8,464 nt of DNA, taken from positions 1-8,464 of the forward strand of contig JAHEZF010000057.1 in assembly GCA_023251215.1 (NCBI GenBank), in the 5' to 3' direction. This DNA comes from Sphingobacteriales bacterium. GTDB lineage: Bacteria; Bacteroidota; Bacteroidia; Chitinophagales; Chitinophagaceae. The position numbers were made by a program, and so were the translations under genes. The number at the start of each line of letters is the position of its first letter. Position 1 is the first letter of the stretch. Shown here one piece after another: positions 1 through 6,496 of the stretch. The notes beneath the pieces are model-generated. The model searched no databases, was not told where the DNA came from, and was given only the letters and a program-made list of their open reading frames with translations.

Positions 1-353
1 CCGCCCAAAAAATTCCAGCCGTATATGTCGTCAACATATCCATTCTTATCGTCGTCAATACCATTGCCGGGAATTTCATTGGGATTGCGCCACAAAATTG
101 ATTTCAGGTCTTCATGAGTGGTATCAATGCCTGAATCAATAATAGCCACAATAACAGTTTTGCTTTTCAGTTTTTTTGATTTTACAAAATCATAAGCCTT
201 GTCAACACTGATTCCGTAAAATCCGCTTGAATCTTTATCCAGCATATGCCAGCCCTTAGGAATCTCATCCTTTTGTGCATTTTGCGCAAACAGTGTAGAA
301 GAAACCAAGCCAATGAAAGCCAGGAAAAGGGTACGTTTCATAATACTATTCAT
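1..353 (-). CDS. Secreted S8 (subtilisin-like) serine peptidase, N-terminal part only
   Basis: The gene reads leftwards and runs off the window, leaving 117 codons and no stop. Residues 1-23 look like a Sec signal peptide: MNSIMKR, then a hydrophobic stretch ending LFA, with probable cleavage before Q24. The mature part contains VIVAIIDSGID (residues 67-77), the subtilase motif carrying the catalytic Asp (D73), followed by HEDL and an acidic glycine-rich stretch, GNGIDDDKNGYVDD (about 97-109), that recurs in Bacteroidota S8 peptidases. The catalytic His and Ser would lie beyond position 1 and cannot be checked. The ATG at 353 is preceded by an A-rich stretch, and a second in-frame ATG at 341 (MKRTLF...) gives an equally good signal peptide, so the start is uncertain by four codons. 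The role is inferred to be proteolysis in the periplasm or outside the cell. It lies 161 nt downstream of ompA on the same strand and is probably transcribed separately, although no convincing promoter is visible. Confidence 0.88.
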   Translation of the reverse strand, partial: MNSIMKRTLFLAFIGLVSSTLFAQNAQKDEIPKGWHMLDKDSSGFYGISVDKAYDFVKSKKLKSKTVIVAIIDSGIDTTHEDLKSILWRNPNEIPGNGIDDDKNGYVDDIYGWNFLG

Positions 354-514
354 TTGTTTTTGATTTTATGATACAAAATTCGTAAAGGCGTAAAAATAAT
401 GATTACCATTCATACTTTTTAAAGAAACAGAGGGTTGTTATTTTTGTCATTCGGGCTTTGGAGTAAACTCTTTTTAAGGTGATACTTAAAGAAGCAGATG
501 ATATTTTAAGTTTT

Positions 515-2017
515 TTAGTTGCTCAATTTCAGTTCCACCCGCCGGTTTTGTGATTTCTCTGCTTCTGTTTTGCCGCTATTAAGCGGCTGGGTAGGGCCAA
601 AACCTTTAGCTGCTAACCTTGATTCTTCAATTCCCTTTGATTGTAAATATTCTTTAACATTATCGGCCCTGGCCTGTGAAAGTTTCATGTTTGCAGCAAG
701 CCCTCCGCTATTGCTTGTATGCCCTTCGATAGAAAGACTGAAGCCGGGATTATCTTTTAAAATTTGTATCACCTCATCCAGCACTTTGAACGATTCGGGC
801 AACAGATCGGCTTTGGTAAATCTGAACTGGATTCGACGGGCTGCAAAATTTATTTTTTCAATGATCTCTTTTTTGATCTCTTCTGCCGGACAGCCATTTT
901 TTTCTTTTGTTCCTTTTACATCCGGACATTTATCTTCCTCATCATTGATACCATCGCCATCTGAATCAGGTATGGGACATCCATCATAGCGACCGTAGCC
1001 CGGAACTTCAGGACATTTATCATCTTCATCATTTATGCCATCTTTATCTGTATCAGGAATCGGGCAGCCATTATATTTTTTCAACCCCGGTATATCCGGA
1101 CATTTATCCTCTGCATCGTTGACGCCATCATTGTCCCTATCCAATATTGGGCAGCCATTATTTTTTGCGGTGCCTGCCACATCCGGACATTTATCATCCT
1201 TATCTGCAATTCCATCGCCATCTTTATCGGGACAGCCATTAGTAACAGCAGCGCCTGCTTCATTTGGGCAGCCGTCTTTATCGTCAGGTATTCCATCTTT
1301 ATCCCTGTCTTTTACTTTCTCTTCAAGTTCAACAGGCTTACCTAAAAAGATACCGATGGTAGCTCCAATAACCTGGTGCTTGAAACTTCCGGTATAATTA
1401 ACTGCCTGGTAAAAATCATTTAAGCCCCGGCTGTAATCAGCAGTAAGAAAAACACGACCTGATTCTACGCCGATCAAACCATTTACACCATAATTCAAAA
1501 CTTTGTATCCACCCGGCTTGTCGCCAACCGGGGGATCATTATTTTCTGTTGATTGAAAAATACCGCCCTGCAAAATAGTTTTTGATGTTTCTTTTCCGTT
1601 AAAAAAGAAAGAAAGATAAGGCCCGGCGCCAAAAACAAATTTTATTTTATTCCCTTTCTTAAAAATAAAATTCATGGGCACATCAATATAGTTGATGTAT
1701 TGTGTAGTTTTTTTGCTGATGATCTGGCTGGTCAGCGTATCAAATTGCTGTGCATACTTTCTCCCTTTATTATAATAAAAGACCCCTGGTCGAAAAGAAA
1801 AATTTGAGTTCCTGCTGAATGGCAGATCGGCAATGAACCCAAAATGGGCGGCGGTCCTTGCACTGTAATTATTCTTCAGGCTGTCCCAGCCTGGCAGGTT
1901 ATTTTTTTCAGAAACTGATGACTGCTGACCACCCGCTGCAATGGCAACTTTTAATTGGGCAGTAGCACTGTGAGCAGTAATAATAAAAACGGGGAATAAG
2001 AGAAATAGTTTTCGCAT
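515..2017 (-). CDS. OmpA-family outer membrane protein: beta-barrel, five TSP3 repeats, OmpA C-terminal domain
   Basis: This 500-residue protein should tether the outer membrane to peptidoglycan. A signal peptide (residues 1-20, cleavage before Q21 in SATA|Q) is followed by an outer-membrane beta-barrel domain (about 22-227) with alternating aromatic strands such as FVFGAGPYLSFFF. Five thrombospondin type 3 repeats follow (about 237-377), each with D-rich calcium-binding loops (DxDxDGIxD) and paired cysteines (DKCPD ... NGCP). An OmpA/MotB peptidoglycan-binding domain closes the protein (about 385-498), with LSQARADNV, AAKGFGPTQP and the terminal NRRVELKL. In that domain the usual GHTD motif reads GHTS (S435), so the Asp that normally contacts diaminopimelate is absent, while the partner Arg (R450) is kept. 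The ATG at 2017 starts directly at the signal peptide. A good promoter match lies 44 nt upstream, between panB and this gene, so it is probably its own transcription unit. The layout is common in Bacteroidota, and the specific physiological role is unknown. Confidence 0.93.
   Translation of the reverse strand: MRKLFLLFPVFIITAHSATAQLKVAIAAGGQQSSVSEKNNLPGWDSLKNNYSARTAAHFGFIADLPFSRNSNFSFRPGVFYYNKGRKYAQQFDTLTSQIISKKTTQYINYIDVPMNFIFKKGNKIKFVFGAGPYLSFFFNGKETSKTILQGGIFQSTENNDPPVGDKPGGYKVLNYGVNGLIGVESGRVFLTADYSRGLNDFYQAVNYTGSFKHQVIGATIGIFLGKPVELEEKVKDRDKDGIPDDKDGCPNEAGAAVTNGCPDKDGDGIADKDDKCPDVAGTAKNNGCPILDRDNDGVNDAEDKCPDIPGLKKYNGCPIPDTDKDGINDEDDKCPEVPGYGRYDGCPIPDSDGDGINDEEDKCPDVKGTKEKNGCPAEEIKKEIIEKINFAARRIQFRFTKADLLPESFKVLDEVIQILKDNPGFSLSIEGHTSNSGGLAANMKLSQARADNVKEYLQSKGIEESRLAAKGFGPTQPLNSGKTEAEKSQNRRVELKLSN
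887..1309. repeat. Tandem TSP3-coding repeats, about 87-nt period, inside ompA
   Basis: Five consecutive repeats of 27-29 codons encode the calcium-binding TSP3 linker of the OmpA-family protein (residues about 237-377). On the plus strand the shared core GGACATTTATC recurs starting at 924, 1011, 1098 and 1185, exactly 87 nt apart. The copy nearest the barrel is more diverged (GGGCAGCC at 1266). The three C-terminal repeats each carry a two-residue IL or IP insertion before the Asp-rich loop, and the two barrel-proximal ones lack it. The conserved DNA core suggests either duplication or strong codon constraint. Copy number could vary between strains by slippage or recombination (inference). 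Confidence 0.9.
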
Positions 2018-2060
2018 CAGGCTTGGGTTTTTTTCAGAGATATTGATTCGTTGTTGTACG

Positions 2061-2091
2061 CAAAGTTGGTAAATATTCTACAGAAATCAAA
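2061..2091 (-). promoter_or_regulatory. Likely Bacteroidota-type promoter of the ompA-family gene
   Basis: Read on the minus strand, TTTG (2088-2091) is followed after 19 nt by CAACTTTG (2061-2068). This matches the Bacteroidota -33/-7 consensus TTTG ... TAnnTTTG with one mismatch (the first T) and acceptable spacing. The -7 box ends 43 nt before the ATG at 2017, which gives a 5' leader of roughly 35-40 nt. It lies in the 81-nt gap between the panB stop and the ompA start, the only intergenic space available. The consensus is established for the phylum; activity here is inferred. Confidence 0.55.
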
Positions 2092-2098
2092 TTATTAT

Positions 2099-2914
2099 CT
2101 AATACTGTTCATTCTCATTGGGAAAATCTTTGCTCTTCACATCTTTAATGTATTGCTGCACGGCTTTAGTAGCCTGCTCATGAATATTCAGGTATTGCCG
2201 GAGAAAGCGGGGTTTGAATTCGGTATTAATGCCCAGCATGTCGTGCATTACCAAAACCTGTCCATCACAATAACCACCTGCTCCAATGCCGATAGTAGGA
2301 ATAGAAATATTTTTCGAAACTTCTTTCGCCAGTTCAGCCGGAATTTTTTCCAGTACAATAGCAAAGCATCCGGCTTTTTCAAGCAGTTTGGCATCTATCC
2401 TCAATTTATTTGCTTCATCTTCTTCTTTGGCCCGTACTGCATAGGTTCCAAATTTATAAATAGATTGGGGAGTTAATCCAAGATGACCCATCACCGGAAT
2501 TCCTGCGGAAACAATTCGTTTGATGGATTCAACAACTTCCTCTCCGCCTTCCAGTTTCACAGAATGGGCACCTGTTTCTTTCATGATGCGGATAGCAGAA
2601 GCCAAAGCAATGTCGGAGTTGGATTGATAAGAACCAAAGGGCATATCCACTACTACGAGGCACCTGTCAATACCACGAATGACAGATTGTGCATGGTAAA
2701 TCATCTGGTCCATGGTGATGGGCAATGTAGTTTCATGGCCCGCCATTACATTGGATGCGGAATCGCCAACAAGAATCACATCAATACCGGCGCCGTCAAT
2801 AATTTTTGCAAACGAAAAATCATAAGCGGTAAGCATGGTGATCTTTTCACCGGATGCTTTCATCTTTTGTAATGTATTTGTAGTAATTCTTTTTACTTCT
2901 TTATTAGCTGACAT
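2099..2914 (-). CDS. panB: 3-methyl-2-oxobutanoate hydroxymethyltransferase (PanB)
   Basis: PanB catalyses the first committed step of pantothenate (vitamin B5/CoA) synthesis: 2-oxoisovalerate plus 5,10-methylene-tetrahydrofolate gives ketopantoate. It is a cytoplasmic, metal-dependent TIM-barrel enzyme. The 271-residue length fits the family (about 260-275). Key motifs are in order: MLTAYD (27-32), VGDSASNV with metal-ligand D51, VVDMPFGSY with D90, VKLEGGE with E122, [11 protein letters not shown] (139-149), VLEKIP with the presumed catalytic E188, and [18 protein letters not shown]. These residues sit about 6-8 positions later than E. coli D45, D84, E114 and E181. The gene starts 17 nt after the ppx stop with no room for a separate promoter, so it is probably the last gene of the upstream unit. 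The partner panC lies in the same window four genes upstream. No Shine-Dalgarno site is seen, as is usual in this phylum. Confidence 0.97.
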   Translation of the reverse strand: MSANKEVKRITTNTLQKMKASGEKITMLTAYDFSFAKIIDGAGIDVILVGDSASNVMAGHETTLPITMDQMIYHAQSVIRGIDRCLVVVDMPFGSYQSNSDIALASAIRIMKETGAHSVKLEGGEEVVESIKRIVSAGIPVMGHLGLTPQSIYKFGTYAVRAKEEDEANKLRIDAKLLEKAGCFAIVLEKIPAELAKEVSKNISIPTIGIGAGGYCDGQVLVMHDMLGINTEFKPRFLRQYLNIHEQATKAVQQYIKDVKSKDFPNENEQY

Positions 2915-2931
2915 GGAAACTGATTTAAGAC

Positions 2932-3843
2932 CTAAAAGTAGAATAAATCAAATTGCGCTTCTTTCAGCCTCACTTCTTCATAAAGTATATGGATCAATCC
3001 ATCGGCAAGACCGATCCTGGGAACAAATATCTCCTGCGCATCTGCCCAGCGCATTATATTGATATAAATAAGCAGGGCAGGAACAATGACATCAGCCCGA
3101 TCCTCCCGAAGTTTGTACAGGCTTATTCGCTGCGCAAGAGAAAGATTGTTGAACTCCTTGTAATATTCCCGCAGCTGTTCAAGTGTAAGCGGCTTTCCTT
3201 CTTTGCGTTTGGAAATAGAAAAAATTTTATTGATGTTGCCCCCGGAACCAATCGCCGTTACATGATGATAGCCTTTTGTTTTTTTCCCGATAAATTCTTT
3301 CATTTCGTCCCACGCGGCTTCTGTTACCTGGTTTTTCAGCAATCGTATGGTGCCGATATTAAATGATTCTTTAAAGATCAGTTTGCCATCGCTGAAAAAA
3401 GTTAATTCAGTACTTCCACCGCCGACATCTATATATAAATAAGATTCTTCAGACGTCATATTTTCCGCAATATGATTCTCATAAATAAAAGAAGCTTCTT
3501 CCAGCCCGCTGATGATGCTGATATTAATGCCGGTTTCAATCTTAACTTTTTTTAGTACCTCTTTCGCATTCACAGCATCCCGCATGGCAGATGTAGCGCA
3601 GGCTTTCAGGTGTTTAACCTCATACACATCGAGCAATAATTTATATGATTTAATGGTCTTGATGATCTTTTCTGCCTTAGCAGTTGATATCACGCCTTTA
3701 TCAAATACATCAAAACCCAAACGAAGTGGAACACGAATCAACGCTACTTTAATAAACTCAGGTATCAGTTGAGGGCCGGGAATTACATCAGTGATCAATA
3801 GTCTTGCTGCGTTACTTCCAATATCAATGGCTGCCAGTCTCAC
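2932..3843 (-). CDS. ppx: Short Ppx/GppA-family phosphatase (exopolyphosphatase-like)
   Basis: This 303-residue ASKHA (actin/Hsp70-fold) phosphatase is predicted to remove terminal phosphates from polyphosphate or hydrolyse pppGpp. Motifs are [13 protein letters not shown] (4-16), CATSAMRDA (82-90), ISGLEEA (111-117) with the catalytic Glu at E115 or E116, [10 protein letters not shown] (138-147), AIGSGGN (197-203) and GLADG (278-282). It contains only the two-lobed Ppx/GppA core and lacks the C-terminal HD-like domains of the ~500-residue E. coli enzymes. The start is GTG at 3843: reading upstream in frame gives CTC, TCC and then TGA (3850-3852), so no earlier start is possible and the protein begins right at the conserved first strand. 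It overlaps the end of ppk1 by 20 nt, which suggests translational coupling. Polyphosphate is favoured over pppGpp as the substrate because of that neighbour, but sequence alone does not separate them. Confidence 0.93.
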   Translation of the reverse strand: MRLAAIDIGSNAARLLITDVIPGPQLIPEFIKVALIRVPLRLGFDVFDKGVISTAKAEKIIKTIKSYKLLLDVYEVKHLKACATSAMRDAVNAKEVLKKVKIETGINISIISGLEEASFIYENHIAENMTSEESYLYIDVGGGSTELTFFSDGKLIFKESFNIGTIRLLKNQVTEAAWDEMKEFIGKKTKGYHHVTAIGSGGNINKIFSISKRKEGKPLTLEQLREYYKEFNNLSLAQRISLYKLREDRADVIVPALLIYINIMRWADAQEIFVPRIGLADGLIHILYEEVRLKEAQFDLFYF

Positions 3844-5914
3844 GAGGGATCAGTATTTTTTTATGCAGGTAATTATAAGTTTCCAATTGTGAACGGATTT
3901 TTTTCCTCGAGCTTCTTACGTATTCATTATTCAGGTTATTATCTAACCACCGGGCTTTTACATTATCGTGCAACTGTATGTTCAGAATATCAATCAGCTC
4001 TTGTTTGATCTCATCATTCCACACCGGGCAGGTTACTTCCACCCTGTGATCGAGGTTACGAACCATCCAGTCAGCCGAAGATATATAAACTTTTGGCTTG
4101 CCTTTATTGTTAAATACCCACACTCTTGAATGTTCCAGGTATTCATCTACAATACTGATCGCCGTTACATGATTTTTAAATTTCGGATGTTGCGTCATCA
4201 TACAGCAAATACCACGAATGATCAGTTTAACGTCCACACCTGCCCGGGCAGCTTCATACAATTTTGAAATAAGCGCTTCATCCGAGAGTGAATTCATCTT
4301 TAAAATAATACCCGCATGATTTTTTTTCTTTCGGGCATACCTGATTTCATCATCTATCAATTTTATAATTTCCTTCCGCAGGTACCAGGGCGTTGGAATA
4401 ATGGTTTGGCAGTCTTTCAAAAACTGGCCATTCTTTGGCTGTTCAATAAAATTAAATACCCGGTTCATATCAGCCATAATCTTTTGGTTGGAAGTAAGCA
4501 GGAAATTGTCCGCATACACACGGACCGTTTTTTCATTCAGGTTGCCCGTACCTATAAAACCGTACAGAATATTTTGTTCTTTGGTTTTTTTCCGGATAAC
4601 ACACATTTTGGAATGCACTTTTATATTCTCAATACCAATCAGCACATTCACGCCTTCTTCTTCCAGTCTTTCTTTCCATTCCAGGTTGGCTTCCTCATCA
4701 AACCGGGCAGTAAGTTCCAGCATTACTGTTACATGCTTGCCATTGCGGACTGCATTAACAAGTGCATTGATGATCTTTGATTGTTCGGCCAGCCGGTAGC
4801 ATGTCATCTTAATTGAAGATACTTCGGGATCAATAGCTGCTTCACGCAGCAGGTCAATGATGGGATTAAAAGAATGATAGGGCACATGCAGCATGACATC
4901 TTTTTCCATAATGACGTCTGATACCCTCTGTTTTGTCAGCATAGGATGATCCAGTGATTTGCGTCGTCTGTTCTTTTGAGTAAAAACTTCTTCCGGAAAA
5001 TCCATAAAATGACGGAAGTTGTGAATACGGCCACCGGGAATCAGGTTTCCTTTTTTTGAAAGATCTAATCTGCGTATCAGATATTCCAGCAAACCGGGAT
5101 CCATTTCCCTGTCATATACAAATCTCACGGGTTTTCCTTTGCGGCGGTTTTTCAGGCCTTTCTCAATTTTTTGAATGATACTTGTGGATATATCATTGTC
5201 AATATCAAGCTCTGCATCACGGGTTAGTTTAAAAATATAGGAACTGTATTGATCATATCCAAAATAAGAAAAAATATCAGGCAGGTTAAACCGGATGACA
5301 TCTTCAAGAAGTATGATGTGATGTTCATCTTCTTTTGATGAAGGCAGTTGTAAAAAGCGGCTCAATACCCGGCTGGGTATCTCAATAAGTGCATATTTCT
5401 TTTTAAGGGGTAATTCTTTTTTCCACATGACTACAGCGAGGTAGATGGATTTATCCTGCAGGTAAGGAAATTCAGGAATACTTTCGATCATCAGGGGAAT
5501 AACATTGGAACTTACTTCTTCATCATAATGCCTGCGGACAAACTCCTGTTGTGCATGATTGAGATCTTTTTCAGTGACGAGAAATATTTTTTCCTTCTTT
5601 AGTTCATCCATGATCCCTTCCCAGATCCGGTTGAATTCACTTTGCTGGTTAAGAACCACCAGTTGAATTTCATCCAGTATTTTATCCGGTTCAACTTCCA
5701 GGTGCATTTTGGCCTTATTGCCCACCTCAACCATTCGTTTTAATGTAGCCACCCTTACCCGGAAGAATTCATCAAGATTATTGGAAAAAATTCCAAGAAA
5801 CCGGACCCGTTCCCGCAGGGGAACGCTGGGATCAGTAGCTTCCTGCAATACCCGTTCATTGAAAGACAACCAGCTTATGTCTCTTGGGATCGTTTTTCGT
5901 TTATCGTGAGCCAT
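3824..5914 (-). CDS. ppk1: Polyphosphate kinase 1 (Ppk1)
   Basis: Ppk1 reversibly polymerises the ATP gamma-phosphate into inorganic polyphosphate. The 696-residue length matches the family. The N-terminal domain opens with RDISWLSFNERVLQEA (11-26) and SNNLDEFFRVRVATLKR (44-60). The head domain follows, then two phospholipase-D-like catalytic domains. Predicted catalytic residues correspond to the E. coli set: R374 (TCYRLAE), R404 (ELTARFDEE), the autophosphorylated H434 (IKVHSK), R567 (IIRGICC) and H595 (YLEHSR). SSADWMVRN (612-620) and the DNVKARWLD stretch (650-658) are also typical. After RGICC the loop reads MMTQHPKFKNH instead of the LxPGxxGxS form of many homologues. Products of this type are often annotated 'RNA degradosome polyphosphate kinase', and Bacteroidota frequently carry a second Ppk1. 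The gene begins 72 nt after rfaE2, with no clear promoter in the gap, and its end overlaps ppx by 20 nt. Confidence 0.97.
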   Translation of the reverse strand: MAHDKRKTIPRDISWLSFNERVLQEATDPSVPLRERVRFLGIFSNNLDEFFRVRVATLKRMVEVGNKAKMHLEVEPDKILDEIQLVVLNQQSEFNRIWEGIMDELKKEKIFLVTEKDLNHAQQEFVRRHYDEEVSSNVIPLMIESIPEFPYLQDKSIYLAVVMWKKELPLKKKYALIEIPSRVLSRFLQLPSSKEDEHHIILLEDVIRFNLPDIFSYFGYDQYSSYIFKLTRDAELDIDNDISTSIIQKIEKGLKNRRKGKPVRFVYDREMDPGLLEYLIRRLDLSKKGNLIPGGRIHNFRHFMDFPEEVFTQKNRRRKSLDHPMLTKQRVSDVIMEKDVMLHVPYHSFNPIIDLLREAAIDPEVSSIKMTCYRLAEQSKIINALVNAVRNGKHVTVMLELTARFDEEANLEWKERLEEEGVNVLIGIENIKVHSKMCVIRKKTKEQNILYGFIGTGNLNEKTVRVYADNFLLTSNQKIMADMNRVFNFIEQPKNGQFLKDCQTIIPTPWYLRKEIIKLIDDEIRYARKKKNHAGIILKMNSLSDEALISKLYEAARAGVDVKLIIRGICCMMTQHPKFKNHVTAISIVDEYLEHSRVWVFNNKGKPKVYISSADWMVRNLDHRVEVTCPVWNDEIKQELIDILNIQLHDNVKARWLDNNLNNEYVRSSRKKIRSQLETYNYLHKKILIPRETGSH

Positions 5915-5986
5915 ATAATAAATAAATATTGCCGATAAGGTATAAAATTACTAAACGCAGTACAAGGAAACTATTAAGCTTTTAAA

Positions 5987-6487
5987 TCACTGCAGATCAC
6001 CTTTTTTTGTATGGTTGATGATATTTGTAGAAGAAAACCCATTTAGAATGGGATTGATAACAACCCGGCCACCATTGGCAATTACTTCTTTTGCTCCTGC
6101 AATCTGTTCCACTGTATAATCACCTCCTTTTACCAATACATCAGGCAAAATAGCCTTGATGAGTGCAAGTGGTGTGTCATCTTCAAATATGACTACGGCA
6201 TCAACTATTACTAACGAAGCAAGTATTAATGCCCTTGAATCCTGGTTATTCACAGGGCGGCTTTCACCTTTTAGTCTTTTTACAGAAGAATCGGAATTTA
6301 ACCCCACAATCAGATATTCAGCTTCCTTAGCAGCTTGTGAAAGTGAAAAAATATGTCCTGGGTGAAGAATATCAAACACACCATTGGTAAATGCAATCGT
6401 TTTTGCCTGTACCCGCCACTGAGCAACATTCTGCACAATTTGTTCCGGTGAAAAAATTTTTTGAGATATAAGATCGGCTCTTTTCAT
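5987..6487 (-). CDS. rfaE2: D-glycero-beta-D-manno-heptose 1-phosphate adenylyltransferase (RfaE2/HldE C-terminal type)
   Basis: This cytoplasmic nucleotidyltransferase converts D-glycero-beta-D-manno-heptose 1-phosphate plus ATP to ADP-heptose, precursor of the LPS inner core. The 166-residue protein is a stand-alone adenylyltransferase. Motifs are FTNGVFDILHPGH (33-45; HPGH is the HIGH-like ATP site), VGLNSDSSVKRLKG (61-74), SRPVNNQDSRALILASL (76-92), VVIFEDDTP (98-106), DVLVKGGDYT (116-125) and GFSSTNII (150-157). E. coli fuses this domain to a ribokinase-type kinase in HldE; here the kinase (hldA/rfaE1) is absent from the window and must be elsewhere if the pathway is complete. It follows ybhN by 9 nt and is almost certainly co-transcribed with it. 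Related cytidylyltransferases share the fold, but the GGDYT and GFSST motifs favour the heptose enzyme. Confidence 0.93.
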   Translation of the reverse strand: MKRADLISQKIFSPEQIVQNVAQWRVQAKTIAFTNGVFDILHPGHIFSLSQAAKEAEYLIVGLNSDSSVKRLKGESRPVNNQDSRALILASLVIVDAVVIFEDDTPLALIKAILPDVLVKGGDYTVEQIAGAKEVIANGGRVVINPILNGFSSTNIINHTKKGDLQ

Positions 6488-6496
6488 ACTATCTTT

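Noticed and set aside
374..381. GAATTTTG on the minus strand upstream of the S8 peptidase gene as a -7 box
   Set aside because: It is one mismatch from consensus and well placed for the gene, but no -33 TTTG is found 19-21 nt upstream, so I do not call a promoter.
439..446. Perfect TAnnTTTG match (TATTTTTG) on the plus strand between ompA and the S8 peptidase gene
   Set aside because: No TTTG box at the right distance upstream, and there is no plus-strand gene for it to drive; such octamers arise by chance in AT-rich spacers.
471..492. Hairpin (TTTTTAAG / CTTAAAGA, 6-nt loop) downstream of ompA as a terminator
   Set aside because: The stem is almost all A-T, contains a wobble pair, and is not followed by a T tract on the minus strand; too weak to call.
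519..989. Plus-strand open frame of 156 codons
   Set aside because: Antisense to the well-supported OmpA domain and lacking any recognisable motif.
1035..1397. Plus-strand open frame of 120 codons, Ser/Pro-rich and repetitive
   Set aside because: It lies antisense to the TSP3 repeats of the ompA-family gene; its repetitiveness simply mirrors the 87-nt repeat. No family resemblance.
2051..2872. Plus-strand open frames antisense to panB (141 and 129 codons)
   Set aside because: Antisense shadows of a fully intact panB; composition is not protein-like.
4316..4799. Two overlapping plus-strand open frames (154 and 132 codons) antisense to ppk1
   Set aside because: They lie wholly inside ppk1, whose motifs are continuous here; the apparent hydrophobicity comes from reverse complement of Lys/Glu-rich codons.
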